The notes below the pieces were generated by a model. It ran no database searches. It worked only from the letters and a program-made list of their open reading frames with translations, and had not been told where the DNA came from. 48,654 nucleotides of DNA from Syntrophomonadaceae bacterium (GTDB lineage: Bacteria; Bacillota; Dethiobacteria; DTU022), in contig SKMK01000015.1 of assembly GCA_007121075.1 (NCBI GenBank), forward strand, positions 1 to 48,654, given 5' to 3'. The translations under genes and the position numbers were made by a program. Positions 1-11,512 of the stretch are shown here, one piece after another. Every line of letters starts with the position of its first letter. Positions within the stretch are counted from its first letter, which is position 1.

Positions 1-120
1 ACAGGTGGCGCCAATGCCATCATCTCATTGCGCAGCAGCCTGCTCAGCAACAGGTTTGACGAATTTTGGGGTCGCTATCAGACAGCTAACCATATCCCCC
101 AGCAGGCCCTTAATAGATAA
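1..120 (+). CDS. C-terminal end of a probable transposase (cut by window edge)
   Basis: Frame 1 is open from the first base to a TAA at 118-120 and encodes about 39 residues, including GGANAIISLRSSLLS and RFDEFW. The pattern GA-x-AI-x-LR-x(5)-S-x-RFD-x-FW resembles the extreme C-terminus of ISKra4/ISH6-like DDE transposases. This is recognition by memory from a very short tail, so the family is tentative. If correct, the left edge of the window is the end of an insertion sequence and the next 500 bp are its flank. Confidence 0.35.
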   Translation, partial: TGGANAIISLRSSLLSNRFDEFWGRYQTANHIPQQALNR

Positions 121-676
121 ATTACCAATTATTTACTCATAAATTTGTCGTGCACCCGTGAAAAACAAACCCAAATTCTCCTTTTTACAATCAATTAAGA
201 AGGAAAAATAACTATAATTGTTGAATATAATTTGAATATAAAATGTACTTCTTTATATGCAACCGATAATCGCTAACGGCAACTGTTGAGGAAACCCATT
301 TGTGGCATCTATTCTCAAAACTTGGGAGATAAAGAGGGCACCCGGGCCATGGAAGGAATGTTTCAGACAGATACACCGGCGCCAGGAGATAATTTATTTC
401 CCTTAAAACTTTTAAACAGGCATACGACAACAAAGCCGAGACAAACTTCAGCCTCGCTTTTTCTATTCATTGCACTATTACAAATTACACCGCTGTCAGA
501 TCATCTCAGCAACTCAACCGGCGCAGAACTATATTTTCCAGAAACCGGGGTTTACTTTAGGCTTCATGAAGCTGATTCACCATCCGATGGATTAAAATAG
601 CTTTAGGCATTTTCAGAGCAAATTGAATCCAGGCCTGTTTTCGGCCAGCCTAATAAGAGATAGGAGGTTAATTCCG
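121..676. other. Intergenic region before the aminotransferase
   Basis: About 555 bp, AT-rich in the first half, with no convincing gene. An open frame at 286-600 (+) has no ribosome site and no recognisable domain. On the plus strand, AGGA at 201-204 followed after 18 nt by GAAT at 223-226 fits a sigma-H-like promoter (preceding GA, following AAA), but it lies 450 bp from the next gene in a very AT-rich stretch, so it is weak. Confidence 0.4.
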
Positions 677-2005
677 GTGGATAAGAAGTCTGTGTTGAAA
701 GAGAGTAGCCGTATCTTGAAAATGATCTTAAAAGAAGAGTTAACCACAGAAGAGAAAAAAGAGGTAGTGGCGGATTCAGTTGATAATTACCAGCACCATG
801 TCAATCCGGCAATACTTGATGTGCGTAAGTCTGTCTCTACGGATTTCTCGTTTGTAGAATGGGAAGACGAAGGGGCGCTGATCCGCGATACCCACGGAGT
901 GGAATTTATCGACTGCCTCGGGGGGTTCGGTATTTATATGCTCGGGCATCGCAACCCTAAAATCGTAGAGGTGGTCAAAAAGCAGTTAAATCGTTTTGCC
1001 CTGCACAGCCAGGAACTGGTAGAGCCGTTAAGAGGTTATCTCTCCAGGTTGATTTCATTGGTTACTCCCGGCGATTTGCAGTATTCATTTATCTGCAATG
1101 GTGGAGCCGAAGCGATCGAGATGGCCCTGAAGCTTTCCCGACTCGCCTCCGGCAAGAAGTGGTTTATTTCAACGGTCAACGCTTTTCACGGCAAATCAAT
1201 GGGCGCTCTATCGGCCACCGGCAAGGCGGTTTATCGAGATCCTTATTTGCCACTTATCCCCGGTTTCCAACATGTAGAATATGGCAATGCCAGAGCTGTG
1301 GAAAAAGCAATCCACAATTTAGTGGCAATTGGTGAATCAGTGGCAGCTGTTATAGTTGAACCGATCCAGGGTGAAGCGGGCATTATTATTCCCCCTCAGG
1401 ATTATCTGCCTGAGCTGAGAAAAATTTGCGATGAACATGGCGTGTACCTGATCACCGATGAAATCCAGACCGGAATGGGCCGAACAGGAACCATGTGGGC
1501 AGTTGAGCAGGCAGAGATAGTCCCGGACATCCTGGTTATGGGCAAAGCTTTCGGAGGTGGGGTAATGCCTATTACCGCCATTGCTGCCCGGCCCGATTTA
1601 TGGGAAACCATGAAGACAAATCCCTGGATTTTAGGGTCTCCCACTTTTGGTGGCAACCCGTTAAGCTGCTCCGCCGCTATCGCCGCTATCGATTACACGG
1701 TTGAATATGATATTCCGAAAATGGCCAAAGAAAAGGGGAACTACATCCTCGAAAAACTGGAGCTGTTAAGAACAAAATACCCGGTTTTACAGGATGTACG
1801 CGGCCGGGGCTTGCTGATTGGTATGGAGTTTCCCTCTGATGAAATCGGCTTTGAGTTGGCCAAGGGTTTGTTTGATCAGCGGATCCTGGTTGGCGGAACT
1901 TTAAATAATGCCAGGGTAATCCGGATCGAACCCCCGGCCGTGATTTCGATGGATCAAATTGATACTGTCCTTTCTTGCCTGGAAAATACCTTGAAAACCT
2001 TGTAG
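677..2005 (+). CDS. Class III PLP aminotransferase, putrescine aminotransferase-like
   Basis: A 442-residue fold-type I, class III (omega) aminotransferase. The best functional guess is transfer of an amino group from a terminal amine such as putrescine, or from ornithine/GABA-like substrates, to 2-oxoglutarate, giving an aldehyde. The sequence has the class III core: GGAEAIEMALKLSR, the cofactor motif LITDEIQTGMGRTG and the Schiff-base lysine in MGKAFGGG (K290), with GSPTFGGNPLSC near the C-terminal half. GTG at 677 is chosen because AGGAGG at 662-667 sits 9 nt upstream; an open frame continues to 623 without a ribosome site. Length and the roughly 50-residue N-terminal extension ahead of the fold resemble YgjG/PatA. 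It is followed after 90 bp by an aldehyde oxidoreductase on the same strand, which fits aldehyde removal. Exact substrate is unknown. Confidence 0.85.
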   Translation: MDKKSVLKESSRILKMILKEELTTEEKKEVVADSVDNYQHHVNPAILDVRKSVSTDFSFVEWEDEGALIRDTHGVEFIDCLGGFGIYMLGHRNPKIVEVVKKQLNRFALHSQELVEPLRGYLSRLISLVTPGDLQYSFICNGGAEAIEMALKLSRLASGKKWFISTVNAFHGKSMGALSATGKAVYRDPYLPLIPGFQHVEYGNARAVEKAIHNLVAIGESVAAVIVEPIQGEAGIIIPPQDYLPELRKICDEHGVYLITDEIQTGMGRTGTMWAVEQAEIVPDILVMGKAFGGGVMPITAIAARPDLWETMKTNPWILGSPTFGGNPLSCSAAIAAIDYTVEYDIPKMAKEKGNYILEKLELLRTKYPVLQDVRGRGLLIGMEFPSDEIGFELAKGLFDQRILVGGTLNNARVIRIEPPAVISMDQIDTVLSCLENTLKTL

Positions 2006-2095
2006 GTTCAGCCATTAAGCTGTTCTGGGCAAAGGGTAAAGTACAGAAGCGGCATTTTTTCTGATTGTAAGGCAAAAGGATGGGAGTGATATAAA

Positions 2096-3871
2096 ATGGA
2101 TAAGTTGCTGCGGGTTAATCTTTCAAATGGAAATTGCCAGGAGGAAATGATACCGGAGGAGATAAAGAACACATATTTAGGTGGGAAAGGTTTGATCGCC
2201 TACTATCTTTACCACGAGCTGGATCAAAACTGCGATCCGTTGGGTGCGGACAACAAATTAATGTTCTTCACCGGGCCCCTGACAGGGCTAATGCCCGGCT
2301 ACGACCGCTTCGTTGTCGGAGCAAAATCGCCTTTAACCAATACTTTTTCCGACAGTTACGCAGGAGGCTGGTTTTCCGTGTCTTTGAAAAAGGCTGGATA
2401 TCTGGGTTTGATTGTTGAAGGGAAAGCCGCCCAACCGGTGTATTTAAGGATTGAAGGGGATCATGCAGAGCTCGTAGACGCTGTCAAGTATGCCGGTATG
2501 AGCACTTCGAAATTGGACCAGGCCCTGCCCGGCTTCAGAGTAGCGGCTATCGGTCCAGCCGGCGAAAACCTGGTTAAGTATGCCTGTATTGTAAGCAACG
2601 CCGCTAAAGGGGGACGCACCGGGGTTGCCGGACGGGGAGGGCTTGGCGCTGTCATGGGATCGAAAAATCTAAAAGCAGTAGCTGTTAAACCGGTTCAGGA
2701 TTACATAAAACCGCTATTCGAGCAGACCATTCAGATCAGGAGAGAGGCCACCGCCCACATTAAAGAAAATGTTATGCCTCTCATGGGTTTGGGAGGCAAC
2801 CTGGGAGCAGTCGATCTCTCTGCCAGGGCAAAAGTATTGCCAGTCAATAATTTTCAGCGAGGCTTCACCGAAAACTATGTCGCCGTTAACGAGGCAGCAG
2901 TAGAAAAAGTGACAACTAAAAAGAATAGCTGCCATATCTGCCCGGCCGCCTGCGGAGTGGAGATCAGTGTCTCGACTGACCAATTTAGCGAGGTTGAGCT
3001 GGATCGATTGGAATACGAAACCATAGCTATGTGCGGCACCAATTGCGGCCACCACAATTTGAGCTCAATCGCCGCTTTGAACCTGTTTTGCAACGAGAAC
3101 GGGTTGGATGTGATCAGCGCCGGCAATGTAATAGCTTTCACGATGGAATGCGCTGAAAAAGGGCTGATTGATCACGATATCCGGTTCGGCGACTTAGCAA
3201 GACAAATCGGGCTCCTGGAACAGATCGTCAACAAAAAAGGCCTGGGGGTGCTTTTAGCGGAGGGGGTCAACCCTGCGGCCAGGGAAATCGGAGGCGGTGC
3301 AGAAGAACTGGCCCTGCATGTTAAAGGCCTGGAAATACCAGGCTACGATCCCCGCGGCTCCATCAGTCAAGGGCTGGCCTACGGTACCTCAGATCGGGGC
3401 GGATGCCATATGCGGGCTTGGAGTATTGCCTCGGATGCTTTTCTTAATGTGGAATACGGCGTTCAAGAGGCGGATCCTTTTGCCATTGAAGGCAAGGCCG
3501 TGCTGGTAAAAGAGCTTCAAGACTTGAACGCTGCGCTATGGTGCTTAATTTCCTGTGACAATTTGGGTTATACACCAGAATATGCCTTAAAAATGCTTAA
3601 AGCGATTGGAATTTCACTATCCCGGGAAGAATTTATTAAAACCGGCGAGCGTATTTGCAACCTGGCCCAGCTATTTAATTGCCGGGAAGGCTTTTCCCGA
3701 AAAGACGACTATCTGCCGCCCCGCTTTTACGAAGCGCGGGAAGATACAGGCTGGAAAATAGAAAAAAACCAATATGATTTAATGTTAAACGAGTACTACC
3801 AGCTAAGACGTTGGGACCAGGAGGGCAAACCCACAGATGCTATCTTAAAAGAACTGAAAATTAAAGCTTAA
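2096..3871 (+). CDS. Aldehyde:ferredoxin oxidoreductase (tungsten, AOR family)
   Basis: A 591-residue AOR-family enzyme: oxidises aldehydes to carboxylic acids with ferredoxin as acceptor (or runs the reverse reaction), using a tungsten bis-pterin and one [4Fe-4S] cluster in the cytoplasm. The N-terminal AOR_N region is clear (LRVNLSNG, YLGGKGLIAYYLY, FFTGPLTG, SDSYAGGWFS, GRGGLGAVMGSKNLKAVAVK). Cluster ligands are visible as C279-x2-C282-x3-C286 (CHICPAAC) and C487 in SCDNLGY. Length is close to the usual 600. The start is ATG with GGGAGTGAT upstream. It follows the aminotransferase by 90 bp, so co-transcription is likely. The family also includes glyceraldehyde-3-phosphate:ferredoxin oxidoreductase (GAPOR); subfamily cannot be assigned by eye. 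Confidence 0.93.
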   Translation: MDKLLRVNLSNGNCQEEMIPEEIKNTYLGGKGLIAYYLYHELDQNCDPLGADNKLMFFTGPLTGLMPGYDRFVVGAKSPLTNTFSDSYAGGWFSVSLKKAGYLGLIVEGKAAQPVYLRIEGDHAELVDAVKYAGMSTSKLDQALPGFRVAAIGPAGENLVKYACIVSNAAKGGRTGVAGRGGLGAVMGSKNLKAVAVKPVQDYIKPLFEQTIQIRREATAHIKENVMPLMGLGGNLGAVDLSARAKVLPVNNFQRGFTENYVAVNEAAVEKVTTKKNSCHICPAACGVEISVSTDQFSEVELDRLEYETIAMCGTNCGHHNLSSIAALNLFCNENGLDVISAGNVIAFTMECAEKGLIDHDIRFGDLARQIGLLEQIVNKKGLGVLLAEGVNPAAREIGGGAEELALHVKGLEIPGYDPRGSISQGLAYGTSDRGGCHMRAWSIASDAFLNVEYGVQEADPFAIEGKAVLVKELQDLNAALWCLISCDNLGYTPEYALKMLKAIGISLSREEFIKTGERICNLAQLFNCREGFSRKDDYLPPRFYEAREDTGWKIEKNQYDLMLNEYYQLRRWDQEGKPTDAILKELKIKA

Positions 3872-3999
3872 CGAGCCGGTCTAGTCCTAATGGCTTCGGA
3901 AAAAAGTATCGCTGTATCCTGGATCTCTAATAACTGCTACAACTTCAAATATCGATCATTTATCAATATAGCGCTATCAGGTGCTTCGGGCTAAGGGTA

Positions 4000-4021
4000 G
4001 GCCTCTTTTTCATAAAAGGCC
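4000..4021. terminator. Weak hairpin between convergent AOR and eno
   Basis: GGCC at 4000-4003 and AAAAGGCC at 4014-4021 can form a stem with the T-rich left arm (one bulged C). It lies in the 254-bp gap between the convergent ends of the AOR gene and eno, with T-rich DNA after it on the plus strand. It could act as a terminator for AOR; the stem is short and the T run interrupted. Confidence 0.3.
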
Positions 4022-4125
4022 ATCCTTTTGCTTTAAAAGTGCAATCCTTTTGTTCCGCCTCTTTTACAAAATAGCACTCTATCCGCTTGCATAATCCATC
4101 TTATAAAACGGATAATTTTTAAGCA

Positions 4126-6948
<2,823 letters not shown>

Positions 6949-6952
<4 letters not shown>

Positions 6953-7716
6953 CTCTGTACCGCCTTTCGGGCAGCCTGGACCAAAGCACTGAAGGAATCG
7001 GCCTGCAGGCTGGCGCCGCCGACCAGGGCCCCCTGGATGGAATCAAGCTCTACAAAGGAACCAATATTTCTATCTTTTACGCTGCCGCCGTACTGGATGG
7101 GAATCTTCCCCGCCGTTTCCGATCCGCCCTCGTCCTGTAAAACCTGGCGGATAAAAGAGCAGGCGGAATCGGCGTCAGCGGGCTGGGCCGCCTTGCCGGT
7201 GCCGATGGCCCACACCGGTTCGTAGGCAATAACCAGGGATTTCATTTCTCCTGTTCCCAGGCCCTCCAGGGCGGCCAGGAGCTGTTCTTTGATTACGCTG
7301 TTCGTGGAACCTGCTTCCCTTTCCGCCTCAGTTTCCCCGACACAGAGGATCGGCTTCAGGTCGCTTTCCAGGGCCGCTTTCACTTTATCCCTGATCCGGG
7401 CGTTAGCTTCTCCCATAACATGCCGGCGCTCGGAGTGGCCGACAATCACGTATTCAACCCCCAGGTCCCGGAGCATGGAGCCCGATATTTCTCCGGTAAA
7501 GGCTCCTTCCTGTTTCCAGTGCAGGTCCTGGGCACCCAGTTTCAGGGTACTGCCATTCAGGATCCCTGATGCTGCGGGAAGTGAAGTATAGGGCGGGCAA
7601 ATCAGCACTTCCACTTCTCCAAACTGTTTTTCATCTTTCAAAATGGAACGGCAAAAATCAGCCGTTTCCCCGGTCGTCTTATGCATTTTCCAGTTTGCTG
7701 CTATTATTAATCCCAT
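6949..7716 (-). CDS. tpiA: Triosephosphate isomerase
   Basis: A 255-residue TIM-barrel isomerase of dihydroxyacetone phosphate and glyceraldehyde 3-phosphate. It shows AANWKMHKT (substrate Asn and Lys), VIVGHSERR (catalytic His), AYEPVWAIGTGK (catalytic Glu, loop 6) and QYGGSVKDRN near the C-terminus. The frame is open to 7866, but the family start is ATG at 7716 with GGAGG about 7 nt upstream. It ends overlapping the gpmI start and follows pgk after 58 bp. Confidence 0.98.
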
Positions 7717-7774
7717 GATCAAGCCTCCGTTAATTACGGGCAGCCGGAATCCAAACCGGCAGTCACACCCGTTT

Positions 7775-8962
7775 TCAGGTTTTATCCTGCAGGACCTTGA
7801 TGCCGGGCAGCTCTTTGCCTTCCCAGAATTCAAGGGTGGCGCCCCCGCCGGTGGAGATGAAGCCAACCTTACCGGCCAGGTCCAAGGCTTCCAGGGCGGC
7901 TACCAGGTCGCCTCCCCCGACAACAGAATAGGCGTTGCTGCTCGCCACTTCGCGGGCAGTAAGCCTGGTGCCTTCATCGAAGGGAGGGGTTTCAAAAACC
8001 CCGAGCGGCCCGTTCCAGATGATCATAGCCGAGGCAGATATGTACCGGCCGAAGCTTTTAACCGTCTCAGGGCCGATATCGACTGCCTTCCAGTCCCCGC
8101 TTATGCCCTGCGGAGCCATCACTCTTGATTCACTACCGGGTTTTAATTCCCTGGTAACCACCAGGTCATCGGGCAAAATAAGGCGGCAGCCGCTTTTTTC
8201 GCTTTCATTAATAATAGATTGGGCTGTTTCCAGCAGATCTTGTTCATAAAAAGACTGTCCCAGGTTGTAACCCCGGGCGGCCAGGAAAGTATTAGCCATC
8301 CCTCCTCCGACCAGGAGGTGGTCGGCCAGCTGCAGGAACCGGCGCATAACATTAATCTTGTCCGATACCTTGGCCCCGCCCAGAATGGCGGTTAGAGGGC
8401 GCTGTGGGTTTTCCAGGCAGCGGGAAAGCTCTTCAATTTCCTTTTTCATCAGCAGCCCGGCTACGGCAGGAACAAATTCAGCCACTCCTGCCGTCGAGGC
8501 GTGGGACCGGTGGGCGGTCCCAAAAGCATCGTTGACAAAAAGGTCCACCGGCTCAGCCAGCTTCCGGGCAAAATCCCGGTCGTTGCTTTCTTCTCCATTT
8601 TCGAAACGAAGATTTTCCAGGAGCAGGATCTCCCCGCTTTTCATTTCCTCGACGGCCTTTGAAACCTCGGGGCCGACCACCCGGTCAAGCTTCCGCACCG
8701 GCTTACTTAGCAGTTCGCCCAGCCTGGCCGCCACCGGATCCATTTTTAAACCAGGAACGACCTCCCCCTTGGGACGGCCCAGGTGTGAAGCCAAAACCAG
8801 GGCCGCTCCCCGGGAGAGAAGGTTTTCAATGGTCGGCACAACCGCCCTGATCCGGGCATCATCCCGGACTTTGCCTTCCTCCAGTGGGACATTGAAGTCG
8901 GCCCGCAGCAATATTTTTATTCCTTTAACATCGACATCTTTTATACTTTTCTTCCGCAGCAG
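7775..8962 (-). CDS. pgk: Phosphoglycerate kinase, non-canonical CTG start
   Basis: Phosphoglycerate kinase: transfers phosphate between 1,3-bisphosphoglycerate and ADP. Motifs include [52 protein letters not shown] and the C-terminal [13 protein letters not shown] with [13 protein letters not shown]. The first ATG/GTG/TTG codon in frame is TTG at 8911, which would remove the conserved N-terminal strand; the codons upstream read [15 protein letters not shown], exactly like other PGKs, and the in-frame stop is at 8963-8965. The only plausible starts are the CTG codons at 8962 and 8959; GGTGATC (extended anti-SD match) ends 4 nt before the first. Starting there gives 395 residues, the normal family length. 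It follows rpoN by 21 bp. Confidence 0.95.
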   Translation of the reverse strand: MLRKKSIKDVDVKGIKILLRADFNVPLEEGKVRDDARIRAVVPTIENLLSRGAALVLASHLGRPKGEVVPGLKMDPVAARLGELLSKPVRKLDRVVGPEVSKAVEEMKSGEILLLENLRFENGEESNDRDFARKLAEPVDLFVNDAFGTAHRSHASTAGVAEFVPAVAGLLMKKEIEELSRCLENPQRPLTAILGGAKVSDKINVMRRFLQLADHLLVGGGMANTFLAARGYNLGQSFYEQDLLETAQSIINESEKSGCRLILPDDLVVTRELKPGSESRVMAPQGISGDWKAVDIGPETVKSFGRYISASAMIIWNGPLGVFETPPFDEGTRLTAREVASSNAYSVVGGGDLVAALEALDLAGKVGFISTGGGATLEFWEGKELPGIKVLQDKT

Positions 8963-8983
8963 TTATGATCACCATCCCGGACT

Positions 8984-10405
8984 TTATGATCGGCGGCGTT
9001 TATAGGAAGGCGGTATAGACAGTTCTTCCCGGTACTTGGCCACGGTCCGCCTTGATATCTGAATTTCTTGCTCATTTAAAAGTTCCGTCAGCCGCTGGTC
9101 ACTGAGCGGCCTGACCCGATCTTCGGAATCAACCAGTTCACGGATATGGGTTTTGATACTCGGGGCGGAATGATCAGCGCCATTCTGCCTTCCCAACCCG
9201 CTGGAAAAGAAAAACTTCAGGGGAAAGAGACCGCGTGGAGTCTGAATATATTTATTGGCGGCAGCCCTGCTAACCGTCGATTCATGGACACCGACGTTTT
9301 GGGCCACCTCCTTGAGGGTAAGCGGTTTCAATTTCTTGATCCCGTGGTCCAGGAAAGGTTTTTGGATGTCAACAATCTGCTGGGCCACTTTAAAAAGGGT
9401 CATCCTTCTCTGTTCAATACTGCGGATCAACCAGTACGCTTTTTCAATCTTGTTTTTGACGAAGGTAAAAAGCTGTTCATCGATGTTGTCGTTCTTAAGC
9501 ATCCTCTGGTAAAAGGGGCTGATTGTTAGCTGGGGCATGCCGGCCTCATTACCGGTAACCATGTAATTGCCGTCCACTTTTTCCACAATAACATCGGGGA
9601 TAATATAACGGGTTTCTTCCCCTTCCCCGTAAACACTGCCGGGTTTGGGATTGAGGGTCCGGATAAAATCGACTGCTTCTTCCACCGCTTTCTCGTCGCA
9701 GTTAAGCCGGGAGGCAATATAGCGGTAGCGGCCGTCCGCTGCGGCTGGCAGGTAGTGGTTGACTATATCAACAGCCGGTTCAGGCGGGTTGTCCATCTTT
9801 TGGAGCTGAAGCATAAGGCATTCCTGGAGGCTGCGGCAGCCGATACCGGTTGGTTCCAGTTTCTGAACCACCCTGAGGGCCTGTTCCAATTCTTCGACCT
9901 TGACCCCCAGGACCGGAGCCAGCTCTTCTAAGTCTCCCTGCAGGTACCCGTTGCGGTCAAGATTGCCGGCCAGGAAGGCGGCAAGCCTGTACTGCCGATC
10001 GGTTAGCGAAAACATCCGCAGCTGGCTAAGCAGGTCTTCCAGCATGGTGCCGGTTATCTCGGCACAGTTTTCAATTGTAGGCTGGGTGTCGCTTACATTC
10101 TTAACGCTACCGCCTCTTTCGGCCGCAGAATCGAGGCCCATGTCCCGGAAGTATTCTTCCCAGGGAAAATCTTTTCCATAGATCTGCTCGTCTTCCGGCT
10201 GTTCCCGCTCTGTTTCAGCTTCTTCGCCTTTATCTTCTTCCCGGTTTTCCATAACTTCCAGGACCGGGTTGTTGACCAGCTCTTCCTGAATATGATCCTG
10301 AAGCTCCAGGGTAGAGTACTGCAGGAGAGCGATCGCCAGTTTTAGCTCAGGGGTAATAATCAGTTTTTGGGTCTGTTCAAGCTTCAGGTCGTAATTAAGC
10401 TTCAC
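8984..10405 (-). CDS. rpoN: RNA polymerase sigma-54 factor
   Basis: A 473-residue sigma-54, which directs RNA polymerase to -24/-12 promoters that need an ATP-dependent enhancer-binding protein. Region I is the Gln/Leu-rich [21 protein letters not shown], followed by an acidic stretch (about residues 50-90), the core-binding domain, an HTH ([19 protein letters not shown]) and the C-terminal RpoN box [14 protein letters not shown] at 10405 is preferred as it gives the usual MKL start, with AAAGGCGG 11 nt upstream; TTG at 10438 is an alternative. A 143-bp gap after whiA holds a sigma-H-like promoter, so rpoN can be expressed apart from whiA. No enhancer-binding protein gene is in this window. 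Confidence 0.97.
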   Translation of the reverse strand: MKLNYDLKLEQTQKLIITPELKLAIALLQYSTLELQDHIQEELVNNPVLEVMENREEDKGEEAETEREQPEDEQIYGKDFPWEEYFRDMGLDSAAERGGSVKNVSDTQPTIENCAEITGTMLEDLLSQLRMFSLTDRQYRLAAFLAGNLDRNGYLQGDLEELAPVLGVKVEELEQALRVVQKLEPTGIGCRSLQECLMLQLQKMDNPPEPAVDIVNHYLPAAADGRYRYIASRLNCDEKAVEEAVDFIRTLNPKPGSVYGEGEETRYIIPDVIVEKVDGNYMVTGNEAGMPQLTISPFYQRMLKNDNIDEQLFTFVKNKIEKAYWLIRSIEQRRMTLFKVAQQIVDIQKPFLDHGIKKLKPLTLKEVAQNVGVHESTVSRAAANKYIQTPRGLFPLKFFFSSGLGRQNGADHSAPSIKTHIRELVDSEDRVRPLSDQRLTELLNEQEIQISRRTVAKYREELSIPPSYKRRRS

Positions 10406-10489
10406 CGCTGACTCTACCGCCTTTCTCAGGCAATACAATTCAAAATTAATGATTTAAAGATTGCTCTCGTTTAGCTATTATTCTTTTTA

Positions 10490-10516
10490 TTTCGACACAG
10501 TATCGGCAACTCCTGC
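10490..10516 (-). promoter_or_regulatory. Sigma-H-like promoter ahead of rpoN
   Basis: On the minus strand GCAGGAGTT (AGGA at 10511-10514) is followed after 17 nt from AGGA by GAAA (GAA at 10491-10493; GTCGAAA). This fits the Bacillus sigma-H consensus RnAGGAwWW-N11/12-RnnGAAT with an 11-nt spacer. It is 85 bp upstream of the rpoN start and has the same geometry as elements before ftsE, hpf and secA. Confidence 0.55.
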
Positions 10517-10532
10517 CCTTTATTTCAGTGAT

Positions 10533-10547
10533 TGGCATGCTTTTTGC
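10533..10547 (+). promoter_or_regulatory. Possible sigma-54 -24/-12 element, antisense to whiA
   Basis: TGGCAT-N5-TTGC on the plus strand keeps the invariant GG and GC exactly 10 nt apart (10534-10535 and 10546-10547) and differs from TGGCAC-N5-TTGC at one base. It points rightwards from the rpoN-whiA gap into the 3' end of whiA, so a transcript would be antisense to whiA. A single match may be chance. Confidence 0.25.
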
Positions 10548-10548
10548 T

Positions 10549-11496
10549 TTAACCTGTACTGCTTTCATTTTTATGCTCAAACATCCTGCTTAACTGGCGA
10601 AAACGGTGGTTCATTCCCGATTTACTAACCGGGGGATCAAGCTTATTACCCAGTTCTTTCAGGGAAGCATCGGGGTATCTTTTCCGGGCCAGGGCCGCGT
10701 CCCTGATGGAAGGAGGGAGGTTTTCCAGGCCAACGGCCCGTTCAGCCCGTTCGATTAATTCCAGCTGCTGCTGGGCCGAAGCGACCACTTTTTCCAGGTT
10801 CGCCGTTTCACAGTTTACCACCCGGTTAACCTGGTTGCGCATGCTTCTGACCACACGCATGCTTTCCAGTTCCAGCAAAGTACCGCCGGCCCCGATGATG
10901 CGCAGGTAATCGGCAATAGCTTCCGCGCTTTTAAAGTAGAGGAAAACATAACCCTCGCGCCTTCTGAGCAGGGCACTCAGGTTAAAATGTTCAAGCACTT
11001 TACGGTAAACCCGGGTATCTTCCAGAGTCCCGCAGTTTATTTCCAGGTGATAACCGGATCGCCTGGTAATGCTGATACTGCCTCCCGCTAAAAAGCCCCC
11101 CCTGAGGAAAGCTCTCCGGCAGCAAATCCTTTTCGGAATCACTGTATTCAGGCGGGGCAGGCTCAGGTGCCGCCCGGCTTCCTTCATGTCCAGGTATACC
11201 AGCAGGGCATCAATCTGTTCCTTTCCTGATACCTGGACCAGGAACCGGTTTTTGTCAAGGCGCTTCTCCTGCTCCCTGATTATGGAGGGCGCTTCAACTC
11301 CCGCCTGCCTGAGCAGGTTAAACAGCCGCCGGGCTCCGGCGCTGGTGTCGACCGCGATCATTAATGCATGCATATTGTGGCGGATAGTGTAATAACCGTT
11401 CCGAAGTAAAAGCGCTTTTAATTCCCAGGAACCGCAGCAGGCCAGGGGTTCCTCCAACCTGGCCAGTTCGTTCTTAACCTGCCTGGTTAAAGACAA
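10549..11496 (-). CDS. whiA: DNA-binding regulator WhiA
   Basis: A 315-residue WhiA: a LAGLIDADG-homing-endonuclease-like domain without nuclease function joined to a C-terminal HTH; in Streptomyces it controls sporulation septation and in Bacillus it affects division and chromosome segregation. Visible are QVKNELARL, the LAGLIDADG-like FLRGGFLAGGSIS, EINCGTLEDTRVYRKVL, and the C-terminal NLPPSIRDAALARKRYPDASLKELG region (split here by description only) containing the HTH. TTG at 11496 is chosen because GGGAG lies about 10 nt upstream and the protein then begins just before the conserved VKNEL segment; the frame is open to 11583. It starts 16 nt after rapZ; yvcK, normally between rapZ and whiA, is absent. 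Confidence 0.95.
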   Translation of the reverse strand: MSLTRQVKNELARLEEPLACCGSWELKALLLRNGYYTIRHNMHALMIAVDTSAGARRLFNLLRQAGVEAPSIIREQEKRLDKNRFLVQVSGKEQIDALLVYLDMKEAGRHLSLPRLNTVIPKRICCRRAFLRGGFLAGGSISITRRSGYHLEINCGTLEDTRVYRKVLEHFNLSALLRRREGYVFLYFKSAEAIADYLRIIGAGGTLLELESMRVVRSMRNQVNRVVNCETANLEKVVASAQQQLELIERAERAVGLENLPPSIRDAALARKRYPDASLKELGNKLDPPVSKSGMNHRFRQLSRMFEHKNESSTG

Positions 11497-11512
11497 TTGA
11501 TCCAGTCTCCCG

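Noticed and set aside
286-600. Open frame of 104 codons (+) before the aminotransferase
   Set aside because: No ribosome site, no recognisable domain and low-complexity composition; probably chance.
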